64,000 nt of DNA. It comes from Gavia stellata. Lineage: Eukaryota; Chordata; Aves; Gaviiformes; Gaviidae. Under the pieces are notes generated by a model that did not search any database, had not been told where the DNA came from, and saw only the letters and a program-made list of their open reading frames with translations. The DNA is taken from positions 112,112,334 through 112,176,333 of the forward strand of contig NC_082595.1 of NCBI RefSeq assembly GCF_030936135.1. The letters run 5' to 3'. The position numbers were made by a program, and so were the translations under genes. Below are positions 47,301 to 55,626 of the stretch, one piece after another (the stretch's first letter is position 1; the number at the start of each line of letters is the position of its first letter).

Positions 47301-50300
47301 TGAGGTGGAGGCCTTTTGGGTTCATCACTTGAGAAGCTGCCATGGTCCATGTGCCGGCCAAATCACAGATGAGAAGGTTTTGTTCCCTTTTACACTGCTG
47401 GGACTGTGGTGGCATGGAAGCAGACGGCAGCCCCCAGCCCCTTCTCCATTGGGGACCAGCCTTGGGCACAGAGGATGAGCTGGAGAGTTGCTAGTCATCT
47501 AGGAAGAGCCTTCGGTCTGCCTGGAAACGCTTCACGCAGCAATCCAAACCCCATTTATCTTCGCATTTGAGAAGTAATGTCATTGAGCATTTCCCATGGG
47601 GATGTGTGTTTTGATAGGGAAAAGAAAAAAAAAAACACAAAACCCAGACGCTGGCTTTGAGAAAATGTCTTTAACTAAAAGTCTCCAAGCAGCTGCAATA
47701 CAACCTTGTTGGGGGGAGCCCAGCTCCACCCGTGGCTGCCGTCCCAACCCACGGTGAGTCACAGAGCGAGCCCAGCTGCCTGACAGCGATTTTTCTCCAT
47801 TTGACCCCTTTCTCATCCCAAATAACAGGATTTGTGGTGTGTTCCTCTCACTGGGTTTCCTTGGCTGGGGGTGGAGGAAGAATCGTTGTGGTTTGGTTTT
47901 GGTGCTGAGCTCCTCGGTCCTTCCTCTGTCAGATAAAGCACCACCACCCCGTGCCTCTCCCTGGCTGAAGGATGAAGGGTGACCATGCTGGTCTCGCCTG
48001 GCAGGAGGGTGGTGATGGGGGGAGGAAGGCTGAGCAGCCACAGAAAGGCAACTGGGAGCGGAGGGAGCAATGCCATGGTGGGGAGGAGGACAAGCCATGT
48101 CCCCCCACCCCAGTTTGGCATTTCGGACAGATGTGAGCCTCTCCTCACTGTCCCCTCAAGCGGGAAGGCAGGGTCCACCTGGGCAGCGTGGACTTGGTCC
48201 AGGGTCCTGTGTCCAGGCTGGAAGAGCCTCCCAATCACCTGCGATTCCCTTTCTAGTGCCTTTTGGAAACTATTTGTGCCCTGGTTTTGCTGGCATCTTC
48301 CTCCTCCCGCGTGGTTGTTCAGATCTCTCTTCTCATCGCAAGCCTGTCTCCATTTAGTCTCACCTTGATGGCTTCAGGACTCATCCTTGCTCGCTGCCTG
48401 CCCTCCCTGCAGCACTTTTAGGCTGAAAACAGGTTTCCCATCTTGGCATGGCCGTTGCAAGGCTCAGCCTCCTCCAAAAAACCCCTGGGTTTGATGGGAC
48501 ACCTCCAGCACCACACCCAACAGTGATGGGATGTCCCCAGGTCTCCTGGAGGTGCATCACCCAGTGATTTCTGCAGCCACGTGCACCACGAGGAGGGCAC
48601 GGGAGGTCGTCCAAGGTGGGCAAGGGGCAGCACTTGGAGATGCCACCATGCTCCCTCTGACCTCCCTCTCTCTTCCCAGCAGCAGCTGCCGAGGAGGGGA
48701 TGATTCGGCTGGTGAACGGCTCTGGCTCCCACGAGGGACGGGTGGAGGTCTTCTACGACCGGCGTTGGGGCACGGTGTGCGACGATGGCTGGGACAAGAA
48801 GGACGGAGATGTGGTGTGCCGGATGCTGGGCTTCCGAGGCGCCGAGGAGGTGTACCGCATGGCCCGGTTCGGCCAAGGTAAGACCCTTCCACCTCTCCCC
48901 CCACCTCGCCCAGCAGCAGTACCTGGGGCCAGCCCATAAATAAACCAGAGACCCTCCAAAAATGAGCCTGGAGGCATCCAGCATGTCACCCACAAGCAGG
49001 ACATGGGCTGTGGTGGCCCGAGAAGCTTCAGTCTGGTTGAGCACAGCCAGGCCCGGGTGTCTGCAGATATTTTGGCGTTGGCTTGCGGGACCGCGTGCGA
49101 GCACATCGCTGGCGCTGGCCCAGGCGGCTTCTTCCCCTGCTCCGGCTCCCTCGGCGCGCACGCCCTGCCGCACGCTGACTCAGCACCGGAGAATCGTCCT
49201 CGGGCTTATTGTTTTTGAACGAATGCTTTGGGTTTTTCAGCCGGACGTGACTACTGAGATCTATTTTCTCTTTAGAATAACAAAAGAGGAAAAAAAAAGG
49301 AAAAGCTTTAAAAAACATAGGGGAAATGTCAGGAACGTTTTGGCGGGCGGAAGGGTGGCCTTTGGCCCCAAACCGTTGGGTTGGGGGCTTTCTGCCCAGA
49401 CCAGCTCCCTTTCCACTTAGGCTTTTTAACTCCTTGAGTTGCTTTCTCTCCAACTGCTTGGGGCTGCCAAGGAGACGAAGGATGCTGAAAGCAGGTAGTC
49501 ACCACGGCCATCATCTAGCCATGGACGTGGCACTGCGGGACATGATTCAGTCGGCATGGTGGGGTTGGGCTGATGGTTAGACTTGATGATCTTACAGGTC
49601 TTTTCCAACCTTAGTAATTCTGTGATTCTGATTCTGTGATGAACGTGCTGCTTGGCCAGACCTTCTCTGCGAGTGCAGCTGGACCCCTCCAAGAGCTGGT
49701 GTCCTTCACGCCAGCCTTGGGAGACCTCAGGGCTTGTTTTGCCACCATTTCCCTGGCTACCCACAGCCAGGTTTCTTCCCCCTATCTCCCACCCTGGTTC
49801 TCTACCACTCCTGAAGCTGGTACAGCTGCTTGGGATCCTGGCACGCCGTCATCCGGAGCCTCCATTGGGGGATAGGCTTGACTTGGGTTGTCCCAACTGG
49901 GAAGAGCTGCCGCTCTTCCTCCCGTGGCCCCCTCAGCACAGCAATGAAAGCACCCAAATCCCCCAGCCCAGCAGCCTGCAGATGCCCAGCAGATGCAGAG
50001 GCACAAGCCCCAAAGGTCCTGCCACACCATGGTGCCACCTTCGGTCATCCTTGATGGGGCAGGAAGACCCCATTGATGCCCCATCGAGCATGGTACTACC
50101 AGTGCTTTGCCATGGCCACAACCCCCCCACGTGCTGGTGGCTGGTGTCTCACCTGGGGGTTGTATGTCCCCAGGGACTTGGTGGCCACCAAAATCTGGGG
50201 CTACCCCATTGCCATGTGCCAGATGGACTATGCTGCACCCATCGCCTGTGCGGGCAGAGCTGGGGTCCATGTTTGCGCAGGGGCGAGTGGGGAGACTCAT

Positions 50301-52365
50301 AGAACCATGGAATGGTTTGGATGGGAAGGGACCTTTCCAGGTCATCTAGTCCAACCCCCTGCCATGAGCAGGGACATCTCCAACCAGACCAGGTTGCTCA
50401 GAGCCCCCTCCAACCTGACCTGGAATGTTTCCAGGGATGGGGCATCTACCACCTCTCTGGGCAACCTGGGCCAGGGTTTCGCCACCCTCAGCGTGAACAA
50501 TTTCTTCCTTCCATCTAGTCTGAATCTCCCCTCTTTTAGCTTAAAACCATTCCCCCTTGTCCTGTCGCTACAGGTCCTACCAAAAAGTCTGTCCCCATCT
50601 TTCCTACAAGCCCCTTTAAGTACTGAAAGGCTGCAGGAAGGTCTCCCCGGAGCCTTCTCTTCTCCAGGCTGAGCAACCCCATCTCTCCCAGCCTGTCCTC
50701 ACAGCAGAGCTGTTCCAGCCCTCTGACCATCTCCGTGGCCTCCTCTGGACCCGCTCCAACAGGTCCACGTCTTCCCTGTGCTGGGGACCCCAGAGCTGGA
50801 CGCAGTGCTCCAGGGGGGTCTCACCAGAGCGGCGTCGAGGGGCAGAATCCCCTCCCTCGACCTGCTGGCCATGCTGCTGGGGATGCAGCCCAGGATGCGG
50901 TTGGCTTTCTGGGCTGTGAGTGCTCATTGCCGGCTCATGTCCGGCTTTTCATCCACCAGTACCCCCAAGTCCTTCTCGGCAGGGCTGCTCTCCATCCATC
51001 CATCCATCCGTCCATCCATCCATCCATCCATCCCCCATCTATATGGATATTGGGGATTGCCCCAACCCAGGTGCAGAACCTTGCCCTTGGCCTTGTTGAA
51101 CTTCATGAGGTCCACATGGACCCACTCCGTGAGCCCATCAGGGTCTCTCTGGACGGCATCCCGTCCCTCCAGCAAATCAACCACACCACTCAGCTTGGTG
51201 TCATCACCAACCTCGCTGAGGGTGCACTCGATCCCACCACCTAAGTCACTGATGAAGGTATGAAATAGCGTTGGTCCCAGTAGGGACCCTTGAGGGACAC
51301 CCCGCGTTACTATGAATACTGCCCTTGGAAAAAACCAAACGATGAAGATAACAAAGGGTTTTGCCAACCCGTTGCCGGGGCACTTGGGAACGGACCCCCC
51401 ACCCCATCCCGGAGGCAGCAACCCCGGCACAGAGCTTTGGCAACGGTGGTTTGCAGCGACGGGGAACTAGGTTGCACCATGAAAATTCGCGCCGACCAAG
51501 GAGAAAGGCCGGGATGCAAAGTGTATCATTACAGAAGTCAGTATTTATTCCCACACGTGGGGTGTCCCAGCCGATTCGGGGCACCCAAACGTGGTTTTAA
51601 ATGGGGTTCTTCTCCTCTTCAAGTGATTGGGTACACCACAATTGGACTAATCACCAACACCCACACTACTGATGACGAATCAGTTGCAAAGCAACTCTAT
51701 TTTTGCAGCATTCTCGCTGCTTGCCTATTGATCCAGACGTCCCCGGAGCCGGTCTCGCTCCAGTTCCTGATCTCCCACACCAGCCGATGCTGGGAGGGTC
51801 TCATGGCCGGGGCGGGGGGGCTATCGCATGCTGCCGTTATCTCGGTTGTCCAGGGGCGGCCTTCATCCTTCGTGGGCAGCTTGAAGCTTCCAAGAAGCAA
51901 AATCCTTATTTGTTTGTTTTACTTAAGCGTTGAAAATACAAAAATCTCCGGTAAAACTCCACTACCTCGTACCTTACAGTGTGTAATGTCAGCTAATACA
52001 TATATATCACAAATTTAATTCACTTTACTATAAAGAAGGATGGATGGAATAGTTAGGGGAGGGAATTTTCAGAAGGGACAAAGCTTTTTGTTCAAGGGTG
52101 GCTTGAATTATTTCTGCTTTATCCTGGTGAGGCAGCACGTGCCCTCGGTTGGAGGGGGTCCGGCCCGTGCCCTTGTTGGAGGGGATCCACGGTACCGGTG
52201 CCGCTCACCGGGTCCCTGTTTTTTGCAGGCACGGGGAGGATCTGGATGGACGACGTCTCCTGCAAGGGGACGGAGGAGAGCCTGCTGCGCTGCAGCTTCT
52301 CCAGCTGGGGCAAGACCAACTGCGGCCACGCCGAGGACGCCGGCGTGAAATGCCTGATGCCATGA
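14234..52365 (+). CDS. SCARA5: SCARA5, scavenger receptor class A member 5 (complete, eight coding exons)
   Basis: Coding exons: 14234-14345, 18537-18665, 26389-27063, 32974-33054, 35474-35572, 43102-43149, 48680-48877, 52229-52365. They total 1,479 nt, or 492 residues (human is about 495). Layout: cytoplasmic tail 1-59 starting [10 protein letters not shown], one membrane segment about 60-80, helical stalk 81-305 with many NxS/T sites, collagen-like Gly-X-Y run from 306 to about 380, and a C-terminal SRCR domain about 391-492 with six cysteines (class A pattern). SCARA5 is a type II plasma-membrane homotrimer that binds serum ferritin and delivers iron independently of transferrin; it also binds polyanions. 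All seven coding introns are phase 1, so skipping any internal exon keeps frame. No break was found. The identification rests on near-identical motifs throughout ([41 protein letters not shown]) and on synteny. Confidence 0.97.
14346..18536 (+). other. SCARA5: SCARA5 intron 2
   Basis: GC-rich intron of 4.2 kb. It contains one CR1 3' fragment (17766-18022, antisense) and a 28-bp tandem duplication near 15,188-15,243. No other feature seen. Confidence 0.6.
17766..18022 (-). mobile_element. CR1 LINE 3' fragment
   Basis: Contains the avian CR1 3' end in reverse complement (gaatggtttgggtgggaagg, then ccatctagtccaacccc). It is antisense to SCARA5. Confidence 0.88.
18537..18665 (+). CDS. SCARA5: SCARA5 coding exon 2 (membrane segment)
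   Basis: Encodes residues 38-80: a basic juxtamembrane stretch ([11 protein letters not shown]), then the segment [20 protein letters not shown]. The preceding positive charges fit a type II, N-inside topology. Only one cysteine lies next to the membrane here. Confidence 0.95.
18847..18921. repeat. Perfect 31-bp inverted repeat (hairpin) in SCARA5 intron 3
   Basis: Left arm 18852-18882, loop TTT 18883-18885, right arm 18886-18916. Every one of the 31 positions pairs. After one A/C mismatch at 18851/18917, four more pairs extend the stem to 18847/18921. Core of the left arm: ccgccttggtttgcggccac. It lies 187 bases after the donor of exon 2. I do not recognise it as any known element. Confidence 0.97.
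23540..23860. repeat. Degenerate TG/CA-rich tandem array
   Basis: About 320 bases of alternating purine-pyrimidine sequence, built from variants of gtgtgctgtgtgcatttgtg with interspersed gcatgcatg. It yields long cysteine- or histidine-rich open frames on both strands that are compositional artefacts. Shorter TG tracts flank it at about 22,830-22,880 and 23,055-23,200. Confidence 0.85.
26389..27063 (+). CDS. SCARA5: SCARA5 coding exon 3 (stalk)
   Basis: This 675-nt exon encodes residues 81-305, the helical spacer that drives trimer formation. It carries several N-glycosylation sequons (NES, NHS, NSS, NRT, NAT, NVT, NIS) and the family motif [12 protein letters not shown] near the end. The acceptor is ccttgcag, the donor gtaagc. 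Confidence 0.96.
27578..27786 (-). mobile_element. CR1 LINE 3' fragment
   Basis: Begins with the reverse-complement tail (aatcatagaatcatataatc) and runs through gggtgggaagggacctttcc into the CR1 3' body. Antisense to SCARA5. Confidence 0.88.
30071..30379. repeat. Pentanucleotide microsatellites (GGAGA)n then (GATGA)n
   Basis: From 30071 to about 30290 the + strand is purine only: about thirty GGAGA units flanked by agaag-type variants. From about 30291 to 30379 it becomes GATGA repeats. The polypurine part could form triplex DNA. The long open frames on either strand are not genes. Confidence 0.97.
31375..31572 (+). mobile_element. CR1 LINE 3' fragment
   Basis: Sense orientation: ggtggtgaaaccctggccca, through gttggactagaatggcctgg, to the 3' end tcctgtgattcaatgattt. 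Confidence 0.88.
32974..33054 (+). CDS. SCARA5: SCARA5 coding exon 4 (collagen-like)
   Basis: An 81-nt exon that starts the Gly-X-Y run: [18 protein letters not shown], then GLP GLP GLR. It has nine triplets without interruption, phase 1 at both ends. Confidence 0.95.
33055..35473 (+). other. SCARA5: SCARA5 intron 5
   Basis: A 2.4-kb intron containing the first of two about 220-bp direct repeats (34852-35073) and a short GT run before 35,405. Confidence 0.6.
34852..35073 (+). repeat. About 220-bp direct repeat, copy A
   Basis: Nearly identical in order and spacing to 38850-39069. Shared blocks include ggaccaccccca, ttcccacctcccggaggtca and aaatagcaaacc. It is not CR1, and I do not recognise the family. 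Confidence 0.85.
35474..35572 (+). CDS. SCARA5: SCARA5 coding exon 5 (collagen-like)
   Basis: A 99-nt exon with eleven Gly-X-Y triplets, from [16 protein letters not shown] to GPVGMRGFK. Phase 1 at both ends. Confidence 0.95.
35655..36050 (-). mobile_element. CR1 LINE fragment (ORF2 end plus 3'UTR)
   Basis: On the minus strand the translation shows [19 protein letters not shown] and [20 protein letters not shown], with the CR1 tail at 35655-35720. It starts only about 85 bases downstream of SCARA5 coding exon 5. Confidence 0.9.
38850..39069 (+). repeat. About 220-bp direct repeat, copy B
   Basis: Pairs with 34852-35073 in the same orientation, with only scattered differences (roughly 85-90% identity by eye). 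Ends in ccaataaatagcaaacc. Confidence 0.85.
41012..41185 (-). mobile_element. CR1 LINE 3' fragment
   Basis: Reverse complement of the CR1 3' end (atcgaatcatggaagggttt, then ccatctggtccaacccc). Confidence 0.85.
43102..43149 (+). CDS. SCARA5: SCARA5 coding exon 6 (end of collagen region)
   Basis: A 48-nt exon, [16 protein letters not shown], phase 1 at both ends. It ends the collagen run and leads to the short linker before the SRCR domain. Confidence 0.94.
44030..44520. repeat. GC-rich minisatellite, units about 18-40 bp
   Basis: Many copies of ggggacatccctcctgcctc and variants (ccatccctcc, gccaccccaggg). Units are irregular, about 18-40 bp, in higher-order groups. Long open frames on both strands cross it but have only repeat composition. 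Confidence 0.9.
45456..45576. repeat. Pentamer array GAGCT / GGGCT / GGACT / GGGAT
   Basis: About 24 consecutive five-base units: first GAGCT, then GGGCT and GGACT, then GGGAT, then GGACT again. The + strand is G-rich. It resembles immunoglobulin switch repeats in unit composition only. Confidence 0.92.
48680..48877 (+). CDS. SCARA5: SCARA5 coding exon 7 (SRCR, first part)
   Basis: Encodes residues 382-447: an Ala/Glu linker, then [17 protein letters not shown] and [20 protein letters not shown], with the first two SRCR cysteines. A CAGCAG at the acceptor could allow a one-codon alternative start. The donor is gtaaga. Confidence 0.96.
49524..49639 (+). mobile_element. CR1 LINE 3' terminal fragment
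   Basis: Sense CR1 3'UTR: gacgtggcactgcgggacat, through ttgatgatcttacaggtctt, to the attctgtgattctg terminal repeat. Confidence 0.88.
50298..51307 (-). mobile_element. CR1 LINE, about 1 kb, with part of the reverse transcriptase
   Basis: Minus-strand reading gives the RT motif [10 protein letters not shown], then a degraded catalytic block GDDTKLSG (normally FADD), [12 protein letters not shown], and the 3'UTR at 50298-50420. Frames are broken several times. A CATC microsatellite (about 50,991-51,036) lies inside. Dead copy, antisense to SCARA5. Confidence 0.92.
51310..52035 (-). mobile_element. Probable endogenous retrovirus remnant (LTR plus a short coding end)
   Basis: On the minus strand, a 67-codon open frame (51900-51697) is followed by an LTR-like stretch. 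This has a TTTAAA box (about 51,596-51,601) and an AATAAA signal about 50 bases further (about 51,544-51,549). It abuts a CR1 copy at about 51,308. Base composition differs from the flanks. The ORF resembles the end of a retroviral polyprotein only loosely, and the LTR ends are not defined. It is a decayed fragment with no gag, protease, RT or env region visible. Confidence 0.4.
52229..52365 (+). CDS. SCARA5: SCARA5 coding exon 8 (SRCR, second part, stop)
   Basis: Encodes residues 448-492: [35 protein letters not shown] and VKCLMP, stop TGA at 52363-52365. It supplies the last four SRCR cysteines. Confidence 0.97.
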
Positions 52366-52483
52366 TGGTGGCGGGGCAGGGGGGGGACGGAGACCCCCGG
52401 TCTGGCTGCGGGGGTCCGGGGGGGTCCTCAGCCCACCCCACGGATCTCACCTGTGCTTCCTGAAATGGTTTTATTATTAGAGA

Positions 52484-52489
52484 AATAAA
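52484..52489 (+). terminator. SCARA5: SCARA5 poly(A) signal
   Basis: An AATAAA lies 119 bases after the stop, followed by a T-rich stretch. The 3'UTR would be very short. Confidence 0.75.
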
Positions 52490-52700
52490 TGCTTTTTTAT
52501 TATTCTCTACCGTGCTGGCGCAGCCGTGCTCGGGGGGGGTGCGTGGTAGTGGTGGGGGTTCAAAGGGCGATGGGGATTCGTGGGGGTCCGGGGGGGTGTA
52601 AGTACAGACCCTGGGTCCGGCTCAGCCCTGGTTCAGGAAGCCCCTGGGTGCTGGGTGGGGGATACAGAGCCCCCTGGGTGCCTGAGCCCCCCCCAAGCCC
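52490..52700. other. SCARA5-PBK intergenic spacer, proximal
   Basis: G-rich sequence between the SCARA5 poly(A) signal and the 165-bp array. No gene seen. Confidence 0.5.
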
Positions 52701-52739
52701 ACCCACAGAGACACCCTCCCCACCAGGGCCTGGGGACCC

Positions 52740-53460
52740 CCCCCACAGACCCCCCCAACGTCTTGGGTACCCCATGGAGACCCCCCCAAGGGCTTGAGAA
52801 CCCTACTGAACCCCAGAGACACCCCCCCATGGCCTGAGGGTCCCACAGAGACCCCCCCAAGGGGTTGGGAACTGCCCCAGAGACACCCCCAGAAGGGCTT
52901 GAGAACCCTCCAGAGACCCCCCAAGGGCTTGGGGACCCCATGGAGACCCCCCAAAGGCTTGAGAACCCCACTGAACCCCAGAGACACCCCCCCATGGCCT
53001 GAGGGTCCCACAGAGACCCCCCCAAGGGGTTGGGAACCGCCCCAGAGACACCCCCAGAAGGGCTTGAGAACCCTCCAGAGACCCCCCAAGGGCTTGGGGA
53101 CCCCATGGAGACCCCCCAAAGGCTTGAGAACCCCACTGAACCCCAGAGACACCCCCCCATGGCCTGAGGGTCCCACAGAGACCCCCCCAAGGGGTTGGGA
53201 ACCGCCCCAGAGACACCCCCAGAAGGGCTTGAGAACCCTCCAGAGACCCCCCAAGGGCTTGGGGACCCCATGGAGACCCCCCAAAGGCTTGAGAACCCCA
53301 CTGAACCCCAGAGACACCCCCTCCCATGGCCCGGGGGTCCCACAGAGACCCCCCCGGGGGCTTGGCAATGCCATGGAGACCCCCCGCAAGGCCTTGGGGA
53401 CCCCCCTGACCCCCAGAGGTTCCCCCCAAGGGTGTGAGGACCCTACAGAGACCCTCCCCC
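52740..53460. repeat. 165-bp minisatellite between SCARA5 and PBK
   Basis: Higher-order units of exactly 165 bp: the mark gagaaccc(c/t)actgaacccc recurs at 52796, 52961, 53126 and 53291. Each is built of shorter gagacccccccaaggggttg-type subunits, with degenerate units on both sides. As 165 is 55 codons, long open frames run through on both strands (a 329-codon one on minus). They show no features of a real protein. Confidence 0.95.
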
Positions 53461-53740
53461 AGGCGCTTGAGACCCCTGCAAGGGCTTGGGGACCCCACTG
53501 CACCCTACAGACCCCCCCGAAGGCCTTGGGGACCCTGTGCAGACCCCCCCTAAAAGCCTTGGGAACCCCACAGAGCCCCCCAAAGGCCTGGTGACCCTGC
53601 TGCCCCCCCAAAGCCTCCAGGACCCCTCACAGACGCCCCCCCAAGGCCTTGGGGACCCCCAAGAGGACCCCCCCCAAAAAAAAGCACTTGGGGACCCTTC
53701 CGCCCCCCCAAACTCCCCCTCAGAGCTTGCGGACCCCCTG
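53461..53740. other. Degenerate continuation of the C-rich repeat
   Basis: C-rich sequence with decayed versions of the same subunits (ggcttggggaccc), ending at the PBK promoter. Confidence 0.6.
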
Positions 53741-53949
53741 AGGCCCACCCCCGCCCCCCGCCCCGTAGGCCCCGCCCCCCGGCCTGACCCCGCCCCCGGC
53801 CCGACCCCGCCCCCCCGGGCTGACCCCGCCCCCGGGCTGACCCCGCCCCCTCCGCCGTCCGCGGTGTTTGTCCGCCCGCGGCCGCCGTAGGGGGGTGTCA
53901 GGGGGCGGGGCTCCCGCGCGCGGGATTCAAACGGCGGCGGCGGCGTCAG
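53740..53949 (+). promoter_or_regulatory. PBK: PBK CpG promoter with GC-box array and a CHR-like element
   Basis: Repeated ccccgccccc boxes (about 53,758-53,852) at roughly 20-bp spacing precede cgcggccgccgtag. TTCAAA at 53926-53931 is the reverse complement of TTTGAA, a cell-cycle CHR element, and lies beside CG-rich sequence. This suits a mitotic gene, but orientation and function are inferred. Confidence 0.55.
53880..53949 (+). other. PBK: PBK 5'UTR exon 1 (predicted)
   Basis: Ends at ggcggcgtcag with donor gtaacg at 53950. No ATG is present, so it is non-coding. The 5' limit is unknown, somewhere in about 53,860-53,930. Confidence 0.5.
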
Positions 53950-54049
53950 GTAACGGCCGCGGGACGGGGGTCGCCCCTCAGGCCCGGTTGGGGGGGGGCA
54001 CACCTGGGCCCTCGGGGCTTGCCCTCACCCCTGGGGTGGGACCCGGGAG

Positions 54050-54990
54050 GCCTCTCCTGCCTCCCCCCAACCCGGGACCCCCCTCACCCCCAGAGATGGC
54101 ACCCAGACGTCCTCTCCTGCCTCCCCCCAACCTGGGACCCCCCTCACCCCCAGAGATGGCACCCAGCCGTCCTCTCCTGCCACCCCCCAACCTGGGACCC
54201 CCCTCACCCCCAGAGATGGCACCCAGCCGTCCTCTCCTGCCTCCCCCCAAACTGGGACCCCCCTCACCCTCAGAGATGGCACCCAGCCGTCCTCTCCTGC
54301 CTCCCCCCAAACTGGGACCCCCCCTCACCTCCAGAGATGGCACCCAGCCGTCCTCTCCTGCCTCCCCCCAACCCGGGACCCCCCTCACCCCCAGAGATGG
54401 CACCCAGCCGTCCTCTCCTGCCTCCCCCCAACCCGGGACCCCCCTCACCCCCAGAGATGGCACCCAGCCGTCCTCTCCTGCCTCCCCCCAACCCGGGACC
54501 CCCCTCACCTCCAGAGATGGCACCCAGCCGTCCTCTCCTGCCTCCCCTCAACCTGGGACCCCCCTTCACCCCTGAGGTGGGACCTGGGAGTCATTCCCCT
54601 TCCCTTCAACCTGGGACCTCCCCCCCACTCCCAGAGGTGGGACCTGGGAGGCCTCTCCTGCCCCCCCCAACCTAGAACCCCACCTAGAGATGGCACCCAG
54701 CAGTCTGCGTCCTGCCCTCGCCAGCCTGGGACACCCTTGCCCTCACCCCCAGAGGTGGAACCTGGGAGTCCTTCCCCCCACCCCATCTGGGACCCCCCCC
54801 TTAGAAATGGCACCCAGCCGTCCTCTCCTGCCACCCCCCAAACTGGGACCCCCCCTCACCCCCAGAGATGGCACCCAGCCGTCCTCTCCAGCCTCCTCCC
54901 AACCTGGGACATCCCCCTTACACTCAGAGATGGCACTCAGCTGTGCTCTCCTGCCTCCCCCCAACCTGGGACCCCCCCCTCACCCCAGAG
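54050..54990. repeat. 60-bp minisatellite in PBK intron 1
   Basis: About nine near-perfect 60-bp units from about 54,050 to 54,560, each cctctcctgcctccccccaa then cctgggaccc, ccctcaccc and gagatggcacccagccgt. Degenerate units follow to about 54,990. The period of 20 codons leaves open frames on both strands; these are not genes. Confidence 0.95.
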
Positions 54991-55556
54991 ATGGGACCCT
55001 CAGTCCCACCCCTGCCATGGTGCCGGCTGTGCTAAGGGCTGGGGGGGCCCTGCCCTGGTGGGACCAGGCTGGGGACGCTTCCCCCCCGCCCCCAGCTCCT
55101 TCCCTCGGTGCCACATCATCTGCCAGTTCCCTTAGGACACCAGTCCCAGGCTCTTGCCTGACTTCAGAGCCACCCCGGCCCCCTTACGGGGTTCGTTCCC
55201 CCTCTGCGAGCCAGCCCCGGGGTGATCCGCCCTGGTGACAGGGGTGACAGGCTGCAGGGTGGCAGCTGGGGAAGGAGGGAGCCCAGGGAGCTGGGCGTGC
55301 TGGAGAGCACATCCCTGCGTCAGCCGTCAACCCGCTCGCTGAGCAGAGCGGGGAGAAGCCAAATTAGCAGTTGGGAACTCCCAACAGGGGGAATTTATGT
55401 CATTTATGTCCTTTAATGTACTGTCGTGGTATCCGTAATGCCCCCGCGTGGGTTGGGGCTTGAGCCCTGCACAGCTCGTGCTGCCACGTCCTTCTGAGCG
55501 GTTTCCTCCAGCATTTTTGGGGATGGAGGTGTAACAAAGTCTCTCCTCTGCTACAG
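54991..55556 (+). other. PBK: PBK intron 1, distal part
   Basis: Unique sequence with no repeat or gene seen, ending in the acceptor ctctgctacag. Confidence 0.5.
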
Positions 55557-55577
55557 GGATCAGGACAGTTTGCAGCA

Positions 55578-55626
55578 ATGGCAGCTTTCGAGTCTCAAAA
55601 CAACCTGGCCCACGGGGAGAAACCTG
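55578..55626 (+). CDS. PBK: PBK coding exon 1
   Basis: The exon starts at 55557; ATG at 55578 in context gcagcaATGG. It encodes [16 protein letters not shown], with no Thr-Pro. Donor gtgagt. The start is supported by splice phase and by alignment to the next exon. Confidence 0.85.

Larger units (their letters stand above)
43150..48679 (+). other. SCARA5: SCARA5 intron 7
   Basis: A 5.5-kb intron with the minisatellite at 44.0-44.5 kb and the pentamer array at 45.46-45.58 kb. The rest is GC-rich, without a supported gene. Confidence 0.6.
48878..52228 (+). other. SCARA5: SCARA5 intron 8
   Basis: A 3.4-kb intron rich in mobile elements: CR1 at 49524-49639 and 50298-51307, and an LTR-like segment at 51310-52035. 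Confidence 0.6.

Noticed and set aside
52622-53611. Open frame of 329 codons on the minus strand
   Set aside because: It lies in the 165-bp minisatellite; the period is divisible by three, so openness is automatic. Composition is only Gly/Ser/Pro/Trp repeats, with no conserved domain.
53868-54675. Pro-rich frames of 200 or more codons next to PBK exon 1
   Set aside because: Products of the 60-bp minisatellite in intron 1; the true PBK start codon is at 55578.
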